The notes: generated by a model from the sequence alone, not told the origin. 64,000 nt of DNA from Diphasiastrum complanatum (GCA_029204225.1 CM055102.1:193501-257500); one strand, 5' to 3'; shown: positions 35,497 through 47,272, counted from the stretch's first letter. Translations and numbers: made by a program.

Positions 35497-36470
35497 CTCT
35501 TCTCACAAATGGAAGTAACTACTGCTAGAACTATATCTTTTTCTTGATACGTGCCTCAACAAGTGCTATGTTCAGGACTGTGTTTTTCGTGTATGTTATG
35601 CATGTCTATGCAATACATATATTTATCCACTGTGTGGCTGTCACGTTTGCATTTGTAGCATGTCTTCTTGTCGTTGCCTTGCTGCCTGTTCCTCCCTTTT
35701 GATCTGCCTTCCTGAGTTCCCTGCTTTTGCTGGTTCTGATCTGGTCTGCTTGTAGACTCCCTCTTAGGGTAAGGTTTCTTCTTCGACTGGTTCTTACTAT
35801 CGTAGAGAGCCCGATCAGACTTGTTCTTGTCATCATAGTTTTCTCTAGTATCGACTTCCTCCTTGATGTCGATGACTACCTTGTCAAAGGTCATAGCAGG
35901 ATCTTTAGCCAACAATGTCCGGGTTGTCTGGAACGATTGTGGTAAGGAGCGTAGCAGGTAACTGAGCTGCTTCTCTTGTGACACTACGTGTTCTGCTCCA
36001 GCGTTGGGTAGCGATAGGAACATGTTCGTCATCTTTCTGATGAAGCTTGTAATTTCTTTGCCATCCCATCTCAGATAGGTAAGTTGATCCTCTAGATGCA
36101 TTATTTGATTTCGTGATTTGGTCTGAAATCTGTTGATCATTGTATCCCACATATCTCTAGCATTAGAGATTGATGCGAGGTCAAGGGTAATGTTGTCTTT
36201 GATGGAAGAGGAGATGACAACTACTACTTTGTCATTCTTCTCTTTCCATTCTAGAAGTCCTTTCCTTGTGCTTGCTGGCATCTCTTCGGTGCAATCCACC
36301 CATGACTATAACGCTCTTAGGATGAGCACAATCTTCACTTTCTAAGCAAGGAAGTTTGATCCATCTGCTTCAAGTACTGTGCAAATCTTTGATTGGATGT
36401 TGTGTATGGAAGCCATAGTCTCAGTGACGAGGCTCTGATTGAGCCTTGTGGCTTTGATACCACTGCTTGG
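35497..36470 (-). pseudogene. Copia gag with 5' leader, primer site and LTR scraps
   Basis: On the minus strand a primer-site-like TGGTATCAAAGCC lies at about 36,456-36,444. A gag follows, open from 36,299 to 35,556 (WKEKNDKVVVVISSSIKD, MWDTMINRFQTKSRNQIM, TYLRWDGKEITSFIRKM, knuckle start CYKCKRDSHTVDK). It is the same family as the gag at 47.3 kb. A roughly 55-bp stretch at 35,497-35,550 recurs at 36,845-36,895, the remains of the two LTRs. Protease, integrase and RT have been deleted. Confidence 0.78.
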
Positions 36471-37800
36471 AATAAAATTGAAAAATCGGATCACTCTTTA
36501 GGAACTGTTGAAGCTGAGTATTCCGGCTCAGACGATAATTCCAATTTGAGCTCAGATGGGGTTGATCTATCGGATAAGGCTACTGCCTGAAATTGCGATC
36601 AATCATCCTCCGAACAACAGATAGGTATTGCTAATCTGTCGATGAATTTATGAACAACAAATAATGTCTAGTGACAGCGGAATTATATCTACTAATAAAA
36701 TTGAACAAGCATCACAAGATTCAGAGATTGCACATTGAGCAGAAAAATTGTAACTCGTCTATATTATCAAAATCAAGTATACATCAGAAATTTCTTTTGA
36801 ATGCTGTCTGTTTCCCATATCAGCGCGTCGACGTGAAAGAGGTGTTTTCTTCTCACAAATGGAACTAGCTACTGCTAGAACTATCTCTTTTCTTGATATA
36901 AGTTGTTTCAAGACTTGTTTTATGTAAAAGTAAAGTCAGTAACTTCATGATTCAAGGATTGTAGTACAATCCTCCCTTGAGGTTCACAAGGAACTAGATG
37001 ATATAGCTGAGAGATCTGTAGATATTGTAAATAAATCATTAGACACTCTTGTACAAAGTGTTTTCCTACGTGTCTCATATGATCCTTCAAATTAGTATTT
37101 TTCGATTCTCATCATTATAATCAGTATGAAGCCTATCTAGCCAAGCAAATAGATCTTCTTCGCACCTACTTTGATTTCTTTCTTTCAGATACGTAAAAAT
37201 CCTTCTTGTTGGGTCCCAAATTTTGTGAGAAAATGAAAAATAAAGAGGCTGAAATTTTGAATATGATTGAGGTAGCTCATGCCTTTTGCAACATAACATA
37301 AGTTGGGATTTCTCGAAGGACCTTTTTTTTGTGTTAGTCTCTTTTAGCTTCGCTAAGCAACACTATTTTACTGTGTAGTCTAGTGGCAAAAACATATTTG
37401 CTACCATATGAAAATAAGTAAGCACTGGTATTTAAGATATGTTGCTTTTTTTTATTAATATCTTTTATCTTTCTACATTATGATTCTAAATTTTGCCTTG
37501 ATGCAGTCGTCATTGGAGCTAGAATATTATTTTGATCAATATGGATAAAGAAGATGTTTCAAATTTTCTGTGCGTTAAGTTGAAATTTAACACAAAGAAA
37601 TTAATGCTCTTCTTCCAAGAGCTCTCAAAAGATACCAACAACTGCAAAATTTGTTGGTGAAATAAAGAAAAAGTCAATTCAGGTAACCTTTTTTTTCTTA
37701 TTTTCTTTTAAAAGCTGTATGCATTTTTTTTACAAGTTTGCGCTTTGTGTCTATCATAATATTAATACTTTGCTTTCGTTACTTGTCTTCCACGACCAAA
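36471..37800. other. LTR remnant and sequence without a recognised gene
   Basis: 36,471 to about 36,895 is probably the 5' LTR of the minus-strand Copia just left of it. Beyond that the sequence is A/T-rich. A 70-codon minus-strand open frame (37,299-37,087) resembles no family I know. Confidence 0.4.
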
Positions 37801-38430
37801 TCTGACATCATGTCCTCTGACTGCAAGAGCTTGATTGAATCTTCTATTGCAATGAGTCAAATTCTCTTGGTGTTGTTCTGCAATCTGTCTAATTCATCAT
37901 AGGTTGGTAGATTTTCCCGTGTGGCTATATTAGTCACAAACATTTGATGTGATTCACTCAAACTATTCAAGGTCAACTGCATAATCTCATGATCCTGTAC
38001 TTTCTCTCCAACAACAACTAATTGATAAAGGATCTTTTTTACTTTCGGTAGGTGATCGGATGATGGTTGCACCATTATCCATTTGCAATGTGTGCAACTT
38101 CATCTTTAGGAATAGCACTTGAGATATGTTTTTTTTGTCTCAAACAATGCTTTCGACGTATCCCAAGTCTCTTTGGGTCTTTTGAATCCAAAATGTAGGG
38201 ACTGATGACATCTCTGACTGATAAATTGATCACATACTATGCTTTTCGTCTTCTCTTGTCAAAAGCTCTTTGATCTTCTTCGATTACTAGCCTTGTGTTT
38301 TCACCTATCACCATCTCCCGCAACTCTTTTTCTATCAAAATGTTCTCCAGTTTGAATTTCCAAACTAGATAGTTGCTGGCTCCTGCCAATTTGCTACTCA
38401 TTAAGCACACTTTTACTTAGAGTTGCCATT
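37801..38430 (-). pseudogene. Copia gag fragment
   Basis: The minus strand reads SNYLVWKFKLENILIEKEL near 38,370, then stops and frame breaks, then VKKILYQLVVVGEKVQDHEIM and LNSLSESHQMFVTNI near 38,030-37,900. This is the order of a Copia UBN2-type gag. Confidence 0.75.
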
Positions 38431-39480
38431 AATGCACCTAGATGGCTTTTGATTCCAGATTTGACTACAAAAATGAAAAAGTCGCTGCAAAATTAACAAA
38501 TGATGTGCTAGACAACTTTTCAATTCGAGCTATGGTAAGGAAGTTATGCCAATTTAAAGAACACATAATCACTATAACATTACGTATTGTGCACAATAAA
38601 CTCTGGTAGAGAGAGAGAATGACTAGGAGTTGACTAAGAGTCTAGCCTTTAGCTAGTTACAATTGGTAACATCTAGTAACATTAAGAGTACATCTTAAAT
38701 AATAAAGAGTGGAGCTTAGCATTGACTTCTAAGAAATATAATTGCCATTATCAATGATCAAAGTTGCACTTTGACAACTAGTGCTAAGAGTTGATATTTG
38801 ATAAGTACCAATCCTTGGCATAATTGCTTCCTATCATGTATAATGTTGAAAACATCCTCATCTTAAATGCATGTAATATTATTCATGACGCTTGCCAAAG
38901 AAGCATATTGTGTGACTTCACCATTTTCGCAAAGAGAAGGAAAATTTATGACGTTGATGGTTTTCATTGTTAGAAGGATAGGTGCTTATGTTGGGATTGA
39001 GAAATACGTGTCTCATAAATGAAGGAAAATGCAACAAATAGAGAAAATTTTGAAGGTTTTATAACTGTGCAATAGAGTTTTTACAGGTTTCATAACTTTG
39101 TCGTAAGTTTTTTACAAGTTGCATGACTTTATAGTAAATTTTTTAGAGGATTGATAACTTTCTAATTAAAGAGTTCTTTTGAAGAGTAAAAGACTTGGAA
39201 GACAAAATGTAATAATCCGTCAATCCATGCATTATTTAGGATATTATAGGTAAAATGCAAAAAGGTTTCCCAAACACTCCTTGATAAGCAACAATAGGCA
39301 CTTAAATCAGGTGCCTCGAGCGCATTCTTTTGGGCCAGCAATGGGGATGGGGCCGACACATTGTCATGGTACGAACTAGGCTGGTCCCTTCAACACATCT
39401 CATAAAGGTAAGGTCAATGTCGAGATTGATGGAATGTGAGCCACATACATTGAATGTAAGCTACACATACTTCTCCACAT
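38431..39480. other. No gene seen
   Basis: About 1 kb of A/T-rich sequence with no recognised coding region, directly upstream of the TauD promoter. Confidence 0.5.
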
Positions 39481-39483
39481 CTT

Positions 39484-39491
39484 TATATAAA
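39484..39491 (+). promoter_or_regulatory. TATA box of the TauD gene
   Basis: TATATAAA lies 150 bp upstream of the TauD ATG. A start site about 30 bp further would fall in the TG repeat. This places eukaryotic promoter sequence immediately in front of a bacterial-type coding region. Confidence 0.5.
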
Positions 39492-39498
39492 AAAAGAG

Positions 39499-39501
39499 AA
39501 T

Positions 39502-39565
<64 letters not shown>

Positions 39566-39600
39566 CCCCCCCCCCCTCCCCTCCCCTCCCCTCAAGAGGG
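39499..39600 (+). repeat. (TG)n(AG)n microsatellite and C-rich run in the TauD leader
   Basis: TG repeat to about 39,526, GA repeat to about 39,562, then runs of C and CCCCT. All of it probably lies in the 5' UTR or core promoter of the TauD gene. Longer in-frame readings through this repeat (Cys-Val and Arg-Glu runs) are discounted. Confidence 0.85.
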
Positions 39601-39640
39601 AAAAAAAAGAGAAGGGCGAAAGACAAAGAAGTGTTGGGCT

Positions 39641-40483
39641 ATGGCTGTGAAGATCAGTCCTCTGACGCCTGCGATCGGCGCAATCATCGAAGGCATCTCA
39701 CTCTCCGATCCACTCCCCGATGCGCAACTCAAAGCCATACGCGACGCCCTCCTGGAGCACCAGGTCGTCTTCTTCACAAACCAATCCATCACTCCTCAGC
39801 AGCAGCATGCCTTCGCCAAGCGCTTCGGCGATCTGCACATCCATCCCATCCATGCCAATCTAGGGCCAGAGCTGGAGGAGGTCATGGTGCTGGATTCCGA
39901 CGGGGATCATCCCCCAGACAACGATAAATGGCACACAGACGTCTCCTTCATAAAGACCCCTCCCTTGGGGACGATCCTTGCAGCTAAGGAGCTGCCTCCC
40001 AATGGAGGCGACACCCTGTGGTCGAGCGGCATCGCTGCCTTTGAAGCTTTATCAAAGCCAATGCAGGCTTTTCTGTTGGAGCTGAAAGCTGAGCACAATT
40101 TTCTGAAGTCTTTTTCGAAGCCGAGGTACCACTATGAGGTGAAGGGCAACCCCAAGGCGATGTGGGAGGAGGCAGTGAGGAAAAATCCCCCGGTGGTGCA
40201 TCCCGTGGTGCGCACCCACCCCGAGACGCAGCGCAAGGCGTTGTTCGTGAATAAGGGTCATACCACTCGGATCGTCAACCTGAGCAAGGCAGAGAGCGAT
40301 GCGGTGCTGGAATTTCTATTTGCACATGCAGTTAGGCCGGAGTTTACCATGCGGTGGCAGTGGCAGGTGGGCGATGTAGGTTTCTGGGACAACCGCGTAA
40401 CACAGCACTACGGTGTTGCGGATTATCTGCCTCATCGTCGCCTGATGCATCGAGTAACCATCTTGGGCGATAAGCCTTATTAA
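39641..40483 (+). CDS. tauD-like: TauD-type 2-oxoglutarate-dependent taurine dioxygenase, bacterial-like, intronless
   Basis: This 280-residue Fe(II)/2-oxoglutarate oxygenase of the TauD/TfdA family has the usual bacterial TauD length. Characterised TauD enzymes convert taurine to sulfite and aminoacetaldehyde. All iron ligands are present: His98 and Asp100 in WHTDVSF and His256 in VTQHYG. The 2-oxoglutarate-binding arginine is in RLMHRVTILGD (Arg271). The substrate-side ELHIHP-like segment (DLHIHPI, about residues 64-70) is kept, as are FTNQSITPQQQ and GGDTLWSSGIAA. I chose this ATG because homology to bacterial TauD starts within a few residues; upstream is microsatellite. The ORF has no intron and is markedly GC-richer than its surroundings. 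No transit peptide is visible, so the product is probably cytosolic. Function is inferred from motifs only. Confidence 0.92.
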   Translation: MAVKISPLTPAIGAIIEGISLSDPLPDAQLKAIRDALLEHQVVFFTNQSITPQQQHAFAKRFGDLHIHPIHANLGPELEEVMVLDSDGDHPPDNDKWHTDVSFIKTPPLGTILAAKELPPNGGDTLWSSGIAAFEALSKPMQAFLLELKAEHNFLKSFSKPRYHYEVKGNPKAMWEEAVRKNPPVVHPVVRTHPETQRKALFVNKGHTTRIVNLSKAESDAVLEFLFAHAVRPEFTMRWQWQVGDVGFWDNRVTQHYGVADYLPHRRLMHRVTILGDKPY

Positions 40484-43459
40484 TTGGATCGCTGCCAGAT
40501 ACTTCTTTGCGGTTAGATCTGATCTCGAGTGCTGATTTCTAATGATGAAATTGCAGGCAAAAACTGCTATAACAATATAGAATATCTGTCACCTGAGCGT
40601 ATTTTATCTTCATATTAATTACCCACTAGAGACTGATTCCATACAATCTCTCGCCTGTGGAAGGATGGGAGAGGTTGATTTACAGATCGCAGGCAATTAT
40701 ATAAAAGCATTGCAATATCAACTAGGGTTGATTGTAATCAAACAAGTGCTCCAATAATCCGAAGATGACGTACCAGTGAATAAGATAAGTGACAAGACTG
40801 GACTCGATCGGGCTGCTTTATAGTTGCTAGCAGCTGCAGTAATCCGAGCTGTAATCATGGTCATTGGTTGCTACAGGAATCCGAGATACACTGCTTAATA
40901 ACTTGAGTCTACTCTAGCCGCTTCATAAAAGTACGCGGAATATTCTTTTATTCTTTTAATTCCTTTTTTTAAAGGTGCCTGTAAAATTAGTAATTTCTTT
41001 TTACATGCATGTGCTTGAAGGTGGAATGCCCTTGGAGGGCACAACGTGTGAGGAGGTGTCCGTCCTCCCTCAGCGTAAAATTTGTTTTTACATTTATTTA
41101 TGTGAATTTTTTTTGCACGCACCTTTCGGGTGGAAGGTACGCCTAAAAAAAAGACAAAAATTTATGTGCACCTTCCAGCATCCAGAAGGTGCATGTAAAA
41201 AAGAATTCCATAAAGTTTTTGAGCCCCACAAATTACATTTTGTGAGGCTCCTCCATTTCCTTCATAAAAATCTTAAACTAATTTTACGACTTTCAGAATG
41301 CTACAAACGCACAAGAATGTGTGAAATGATGTTTCGTGGCAATGGACATTCAGATTGATTGTAAATATTGGCCTTCGCTTGTTCCATCTACACAATATAA
41401 ATCCAAGTGAAATCATATTTTGTGAAACACAATTTGGGATCTATTTTCGAAAATGATGCTTATTAGAAAGCAAACATAAAAGTTAGGATTGAAAGTATAA
41501 TTATTAACAAGAGACAAAAAGTTATAATTATGGATTTTAGGTTGTGTATTGTATTTGGATATTACAAAGGCATTGCCACTTTTTTTTTGTCATTATCTTA
41601 GACTGGATACAAGTTCAAATTTAGATTTTGGTTGTCTTGAAATTATGTTTTTTTGGTTTCCAGTGGAAAGCTTCATGAATGGAGTACTTTCAAATTTAGA
41701 AGACTCTGAAGGCCTCAACTTCAGCGTTCAATCAGAAAATGATATTTGGTGGTTGGCAGCTTTTCAATCGGGATAATCTAATATGGATTTCGTTTGGAAA
41801 ATCTTCTTTGTGTTAATATTATTCTAAATCATTTTTTTGTTTCTCTTATAGGTGATGAAAGAAGACCATGACATTCTCATGGATATTTAATAGAACGTCA
41901 TATCTTGCCACCATAAAAAATCACATGGATAGAGATCCACTCAATATTCTTGGAATTGGCACTTTTAACATAGAATGACATTTAGCAGGAGATCTGAAGA
42001 CAAAAAAATGTATGTTCAATATATCCCATGGCGCTAACTTTAAACACCCATGTTTGTACTCTACATAGAAGACATCAAAAGACATCACAAGGAGTACAGG
42101 AATATCAAGAGATCGAGAAGATCCTAATTGGAAACCCGTACTACCAATTCATATCTGTACATTGTATGCAGAGGTGCATATAATAGAAAAAATAATATAT
42201 CTTCACATCTTGTTTGCATGAAATTCCGAGCCAGAGGCATGAGTAAAGACATGACAACAATAAATTACATTCATGAAATGATTTTGTGAATGCAAATAGA
42301 TAATCTTTATTTGATTATTTTTGTTGGTGATGGTGTTTGTGCTTTGTATGCAGAATGAGAGCTTAGGGATGAATGCAAGAAAAATAGAGAGATGTGCTCT
42401 TAGTGGCTTGCAGAATGGCTTGCATCTAAAGTGTTGGTATGCATGCAAGAAAAATAGAGGGACGTGAGCTTTTTTGCTATTTATGACTCGGATATAGAGC
42501 TCAGACCAAATTTCTTGTAATGAAGTTCTTAGCAATGTGGGGAAGCTTTTTGTGAGCACATATCTTTATAATTTAAGACATTGACTTTCATGTTGACTTT
42601 TGCAAAAATTCCATTGACCAACTTGAACATAATATATTGGGCAATGTCAAAAAATGAGACCTGAAAACGAGTAGAAATGTAGCTCCTATTGACTTTTTTA
42701 TTGGGACACAAATAATATTTTTGATAGTAAACATATAAATTCGAGACTAGGTGTAATGTCTTTTATCATTGAAAATGAACTTCAAAACAACATTGAAACA
42801 TCGGCATCAAAAAGTATATACTTATTTTTAAAAGTTATGTAGAATACAACTGCATCTTTTATTCACAAAAATATATAGCCAAGTGTTTGAATTATGTTGT
42901 TGTCTTCGACTAATTTCTTCATCTCTTCAAAAAATTTGTAAATTCTATATATTTTTGCATCTGTATATTGAAGAACTACTCTGTTTTCAAATCTTGCAAG
43001 TTTGATTTGAAGAAAACTGCCATCATAAACCGCTTGTGCCACCTCTTCATAATTAATGCTTTGCCGATGAGGCATGACATCTCTCATAAAGTCTACAATT
43101 AGCTAAGCAAACTTTTCTTCTACATACAAATCTTGTACAGTTGTAAGAACTTTGGCAATAACGTTGCCCAAAATTGACACTATATAAGTCAAAAATTTCT
43201 TGTGCAACTTGTCATTTCGACGATCTCATATGTTACAGGCCATATTTTGGTAAAATATTGCATAATTTTCTTTCCATTGTATATACGATCACCAGAGGTC
43301 CGGATATTAAACATTGATGTCCAGCAGGAGATTATTTTTTTCAAACTTATCAAACTTGGAAAAAACCGTAAGTTGAAAAAGTTCAAATTCTGAACGGTTT
43401 TTTAATATAATCTTGATGTACCAGATTAAATTCACGAAAATATAAATGTTTATGATGTA
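40484..43459. other. TauD 3' flank and sequence without a recognised gene
   Basis: The TauD 3' UTR must lie just after 40,483. The segment 40,950-41,215 is rich in short inverted repeats. The best is GCACCTTC/GAAGGTGC around a 9-base loop at about 41,169-41,193, and an AATTC-plus-T-run motif recurs in opposite orientation at both edges, suggesting a decayed MITE. From 41,360 to 43,459 I see only A/T-rich sequence with short open frames of no known family. Confidence 0.45.
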
Positions 43460-44110
43460 AATAATCTAAGGCATATAATAGGGTACATCCCCTTCACAGG
43501 ATGATAAGGACATAGTTGCTTGCTTCTTTGATAGCCAAGAAACTAGATTCCCTCCAAGAAAAAATGTGTAAGCACTTGTGGATTTTCTATCCAACTCGTC
43601 TCCTGCAAAATCTGAGTCTGAAAAAGCAACCAAAGTTAGATCTTCTCCTTTGTAGATCAATCCATAGTCTAAGGTAGGAGATACATATCTCAAGATTCTT
43701 TTAGCCAACTTCCAATGATATATCTTTGGATCCTACATGTGTTGGCTTAGTTTATGCACACTCAAGCTTAGATCAGGCCTTGTCACAGTTAACCATATAA
43801 GTGAGCCAATAAGACTCCTATAAAGAGTGATGTCCTCGAAGGATCTTTCATCATCTTTTATAGGAACTTTTACAATGTGCTCTATTGGTGTATCTATGCC
43901 TTTACAGTTTTCCATTTGGAATTTCTTAAGCATGGAAAATGCATATCTACTTTGACTTATGAAAGCATGATCTTTCCAAAAGTCAATTTCAAGGCCTAAA
44001 ATGTAGTGAAGAACTCCTAGATCTTGCATTTTAAATTCACTACCAAGTGCATGCTTAGTTTCTTTAACTTTGGTCAGATTTGGCCTATACAGTACCAGAA
44101 ATCTTTGTTG
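43460..44110 (-). pseudogene. Copia reverse transcriptase end and RNase H fragment
   Basis: The minus strand reads KMQDLGVLHYILGLEIDF (about 44,030), then SRYAFSMLKKFQMENCKG, RSLIGSLIWLTVTRPDLS and, after a frame break, MAKRILRYVSPTLDYGL and FSDSDFAGDELDRKSTSAY. It ends at SSCEGD near 43,480. It is a Copia relic without LTRs. Confidence 0.8.
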
Positions 44111-44139
44111 AGCTCTCAGACTGTTAATCCACTCTAGAT

Positions 44140-44460
44140 TTATCTAATTTGAGGTGGGTGAAGGTTCCTATCAAGAGAAAATCCAGTTTTTGAGTCAGGC
44201 GAATGTTCAGTGATATGCCATTTTGAGAACCTTCGCCGAGCATCTTAAACTCATTATGAACCTTCGCTGACCTGCTAGATGATCTTAAAATGTCAAAATT
44301 AGGTTGCCCATAGGTTTAGATTTTGCAAAAATGCAATTATGACAGTACTTGGGCGAAGGACCCTCCTAGGCGAAGGTTCATCCTTCGCCAACCTTGGAAA
44401 AAGTTCGCCTGATTGACTCAGATCCTCAGAAACCTTCGCCGAGATTTTTATAGCCTATTT
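44140..44460. repeat. Cluster of CCTTCGCC / GGCGAAGG words
   Basis: At least six copies of CCTTCGCC or its complement, some with one change, occur in 320 bp. One pair forms a perfect hairpin: GGCGAAGG, TTCAT, CCTTCGCC at 44,369-44,389. Confidence 0.6.
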
Positions 44461-45004
44461 TTACAACACTGTACATGCCTGCAAATTTTTGTTCAGACCT
44501 GATCAACCAAACTATTATTCAGTGTAATGGACCCACCAAATTCACCTATAAGTTGGCTGAATTCCTCACTTGTGCTAGCGAAGCTTTTGCAAATTTTTTC
44601 CATGAGCCTTCCAAACTTCCTGACTTGCTTTCTGATATACTTTTCCGCATCTTACATTTTTTTTTTGCTCATCATGTCTTCTACCGCGCTATACTATCCA
44701 TCGTGATGTCCCATCTGCAACAGACATCATGATCCTTCCTAGCACAAGCATGGTCACTCAGTGGATGACCCTTGCGGAGCCTCTGCTCACTATAATGGGT
44801 ATTCATGAGAGAGCCTTTTCTGGTCGCATCAATATGGATTTCATCACTCTTGCCTCTATCACTCAGGATAAGATATTTTATGATTTTAAGAAAAAGGTCC
44901 GGTTTGTAATAGTATTGGATACTCATTATTGACTTTTTCAAATCTTTGATATGTTATACGTTGTCTCTTGAGAACTTTTTAATCGAAATTATGGAATTTC
45001 TTTT
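44461..45004 (+). other. 3' interior of an unidentified LTR element
   Basis: Two short open frames (44,475-44,729 and about 44,729-44,932) of no family I recognise lie directly upstream of a polypurine tract and LTR start. They probably are the end of the interior of the element whose LTR begins at 45,024. Confidence 0.4.
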
Positions 45005-45522
45005 AAAAGGGGGGGGGAGAGAATGATAGGAATAAGACTTTCATGGGATCAACCAATTGCATAGATGTCTTTTGTGGAATCTAGTTTGTGTGCAATGGTG
45101 GAACTATCCAGTGGAATAGAGAAAATCTCTAGTGATTGTTTTGAATAATCTGGAACGAGTAATTTTGGGAGTTTTGAGCTGTGAGATATTCATGAATATG
45201 GGAAGTAGTGGTAAAGATTATATTATGGTTCACTGATTGGTTACCAAGTACCATTTAGTTATGGATTGGATCAAAGGAATAAAGCTTTAATCTTAACCTT
45301 ATGTCCAAAGATGTATGTATAAGTTAGCCTAATCTAAGTTTGTGCACTAAGATTTGAAGTAGGTTGATTGGGTGAAGGAATTTTGTTGATAAAGGTGTGA
45401 TGGTTGGAAAACTTGTGATGTGGAATTATTCACTTCAAAGATTTATCAGATATGTTATTTACTCATGAAAAATAGAGTTTTTTTGTAGCTGAGTTACAAG
45501 ATTCTCAATGATATATGTGAGT
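45005..45522 (+). repeat. Polypurine tract and LTR start of an outer LTR element
   Basis: A polypurine tract (45,006-45,023, a run of G flanked by A) is followed by TGATAGGAATAAG at 45,024, the usual border between interior and 3' LTR. The LTR continues to 45,522, where a Copia element is inserted, and resumes at 52,279. Its end is not located. Confidence 0.6.
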
Positions 45523-47159
45523 TGAAGAAACAAAATATTTCTGGTACCAAAGCTCTACTAGCTTTCAACTCCCAATCTGACAAAAAGACATGAAAAGAAA
45601 ATGTTCGCGAACAACACGACCAACAGGAGAAGGTTAAACGACTCGAAGCGACACAAAAATATTCTCGACACGAAACCCTTCGTGCTTCAAAGGACCAAGA
45701 AGATCAAACAAGTATTATGAAGTACAAATCCCTGATATGATATGGTGACATCAACAGAAGAGCGTTAGGACATGCCTAATCTGCCACTCTTGTAATCCAT
45801 AATTGGTTATAGATGGTTTAATCTATCTGATCAAGAATGTTACTCTGAGTATATATAATTGCTAGATGCATCAAACAGATACAGATAAGAAAAATACAAA
45901 ATACAGAATAGAAGTCCGCCAGTGAGTGACACAATTTTGTAAGCAGGATCCACAGAGATCCAAGAAGTCCGCTAGTAAGCAAGACACTATTCGTGGGAGA
46001 ACACCACTTCTCTCACGCCAATGCGCTGTGTGCGTCTGTCACACAATGCTTGAAACCAAGAGGATCAATAGATGATGATGTAGCTGTTATGCACATATCA
46101 TTCTAAATTTTGTCTGATTTCGAATGAATTATTGTCTGCTATTGTTCGTGTATCTCATTTACTTACATTCTGGAGGATTGTAGGAATTATATAGCAGGCA
46201 GTGACCAACAATAATATCCGAACTCCATCCGAATTAATTTCGTTCGCAATTGTCATTAGAGAAAATTTGAACACAAAAGAGGCCTTTCAAAAAAATACTT
46301 TTTATTTTTTTTTTCTCAAAAGTTTCTTCCACATGGTCCGATCAAAATACTCAAATTTGAAATCTACGCAATGTAGCTCCTTCAAATTGATTTTCTTTTC
46401 TTTTCAAAAGAAATTTTATTTTGCATCGGGGACAACTCGTAAATAAGCCATTTTATCTGTAGTATAGTATGCAACTCAGCAAAAAATAGCGTAACTTTTG
46501 AACGACAACTCGGATTGAGACAATTATGGTGCCATTAGAAAGCCCTCAACGAGAACTTTTCAATGACACCCAACATGACCCAGTTTCGATCTATGGTGAA
46601 GACGTTATGGCCAATCAAAGTTTTGGTCGGTCAACACTTGGTCAACTCGATATCTCTTTCAAGCACAGTTGACCAGTTTGACCCAATATCTCTTTCAAGT
46701 GCAGTTGACCAGTTTGAAAAGAGATATCGGGTTGACCAAGTGTTGACCGACCAAAATTTTGATTGGCCATAACTTCTTCACATAGATCGAAACTGAATCA
46801 TCTTGGATATCCTTGAAAAACTGTCTTTGAGGGCTTTCTAATGGCACCATAATCGTCTCAATCCGAGTTGTTGTTCAAAAGTTATGATTTTTTCAGTCAC
46901 AGGCTATACTATGCACAAAATAGCTAAGCATCGAAGACTGTGTGGGCAAGACTGCGGGCAGAAAAAGATTTTATTTTAATATTTTACATTGACAAAAAAT
47001 TTTCATCCTACATGGCAATCCTTATAGGGCCCTTTTCAAGGCCAAATTTTCTCTAATGTTTTTGCTTCGCGTTTTGTTTCGCTTCAGCACTATCAAAGCT
47101 CATTTAAGTTTCGTTTCATTTCGTTTTAGAGCCTGATTGATTGTTTTTTTTTTCCATCA
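45523..47159 (+). repeat. 5' LTR of the complete Copia
   Basis: It starts TGAAGAAACAAAATATTTCTGG and ends TTTCCATCA. Apart from the foldback insertion (46,254-47,058) and a gap of about 60 bp near 46,173 it aligns to the 3' LTR with scattered substitutions. Confidence 0.9.
46254..47058. mobile_element. Foldback element in the 5' LTR
   Basis: The 805-bp insertion is absent from the 3' LTR. Its ends are CATTAGAGAAAATTTG and the exact complement CAAATTTTCTCTAATG, and the inverted similarity continues through most of both arms. Examples are 'ggtgccattagaaagccctcaa' against its complement near 46,830, and 'ggtcggtcaacacttggtc' against its complement near 46,730. The centre (about 46,660-46,715) has a tandem duplication of about 34 bp. 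Comparison with the empty 3' LTR shows no clear target duplication. It has no coding capacity. Confidence 0.85.
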
Positions 47160-47160
47160 A

Positions 47161-47173
47161 TGGTATCAGAGCC
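47161..47173 (+). other. Primer binding site (tRNA-Met) of the complete Copia
   Basis: TGGTATCAGAGCC lies one base after the 5' LTR end. It is the standard plant Copia primer-site sequence. Confidence 0.92.
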
Positions 47174-47272
47174 TGTCATAGTCTGACATAGCTACAAAGC
47201 TATCAGATCCAGGAGGCAAAGCATTCAGAACAAGAAACCAAAAAGATTAGCTGAAGAACACGATCTACAACA

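Noticed and set aside
39500..39640. N-terminal extension of TauD through Cys-Val and Arg-Glu runs
   Set aside because: It is microsatellite translation. Family homology begins at the ATG at 39,641.
39641..40483. Bacterial contamination as the source of TauD
   Set aside because: There is plant repeat sequence on both sides within the same contig and a TATA box with a eukaryotic-type leader. A chimeric assembly cannot be excluded without reads.
41549..42559. Short open frames downstream of TauD
   Set aside because: They are A/T-rich, without motifs or a neighbouring partner gene, and indistinguishable from chance frames.
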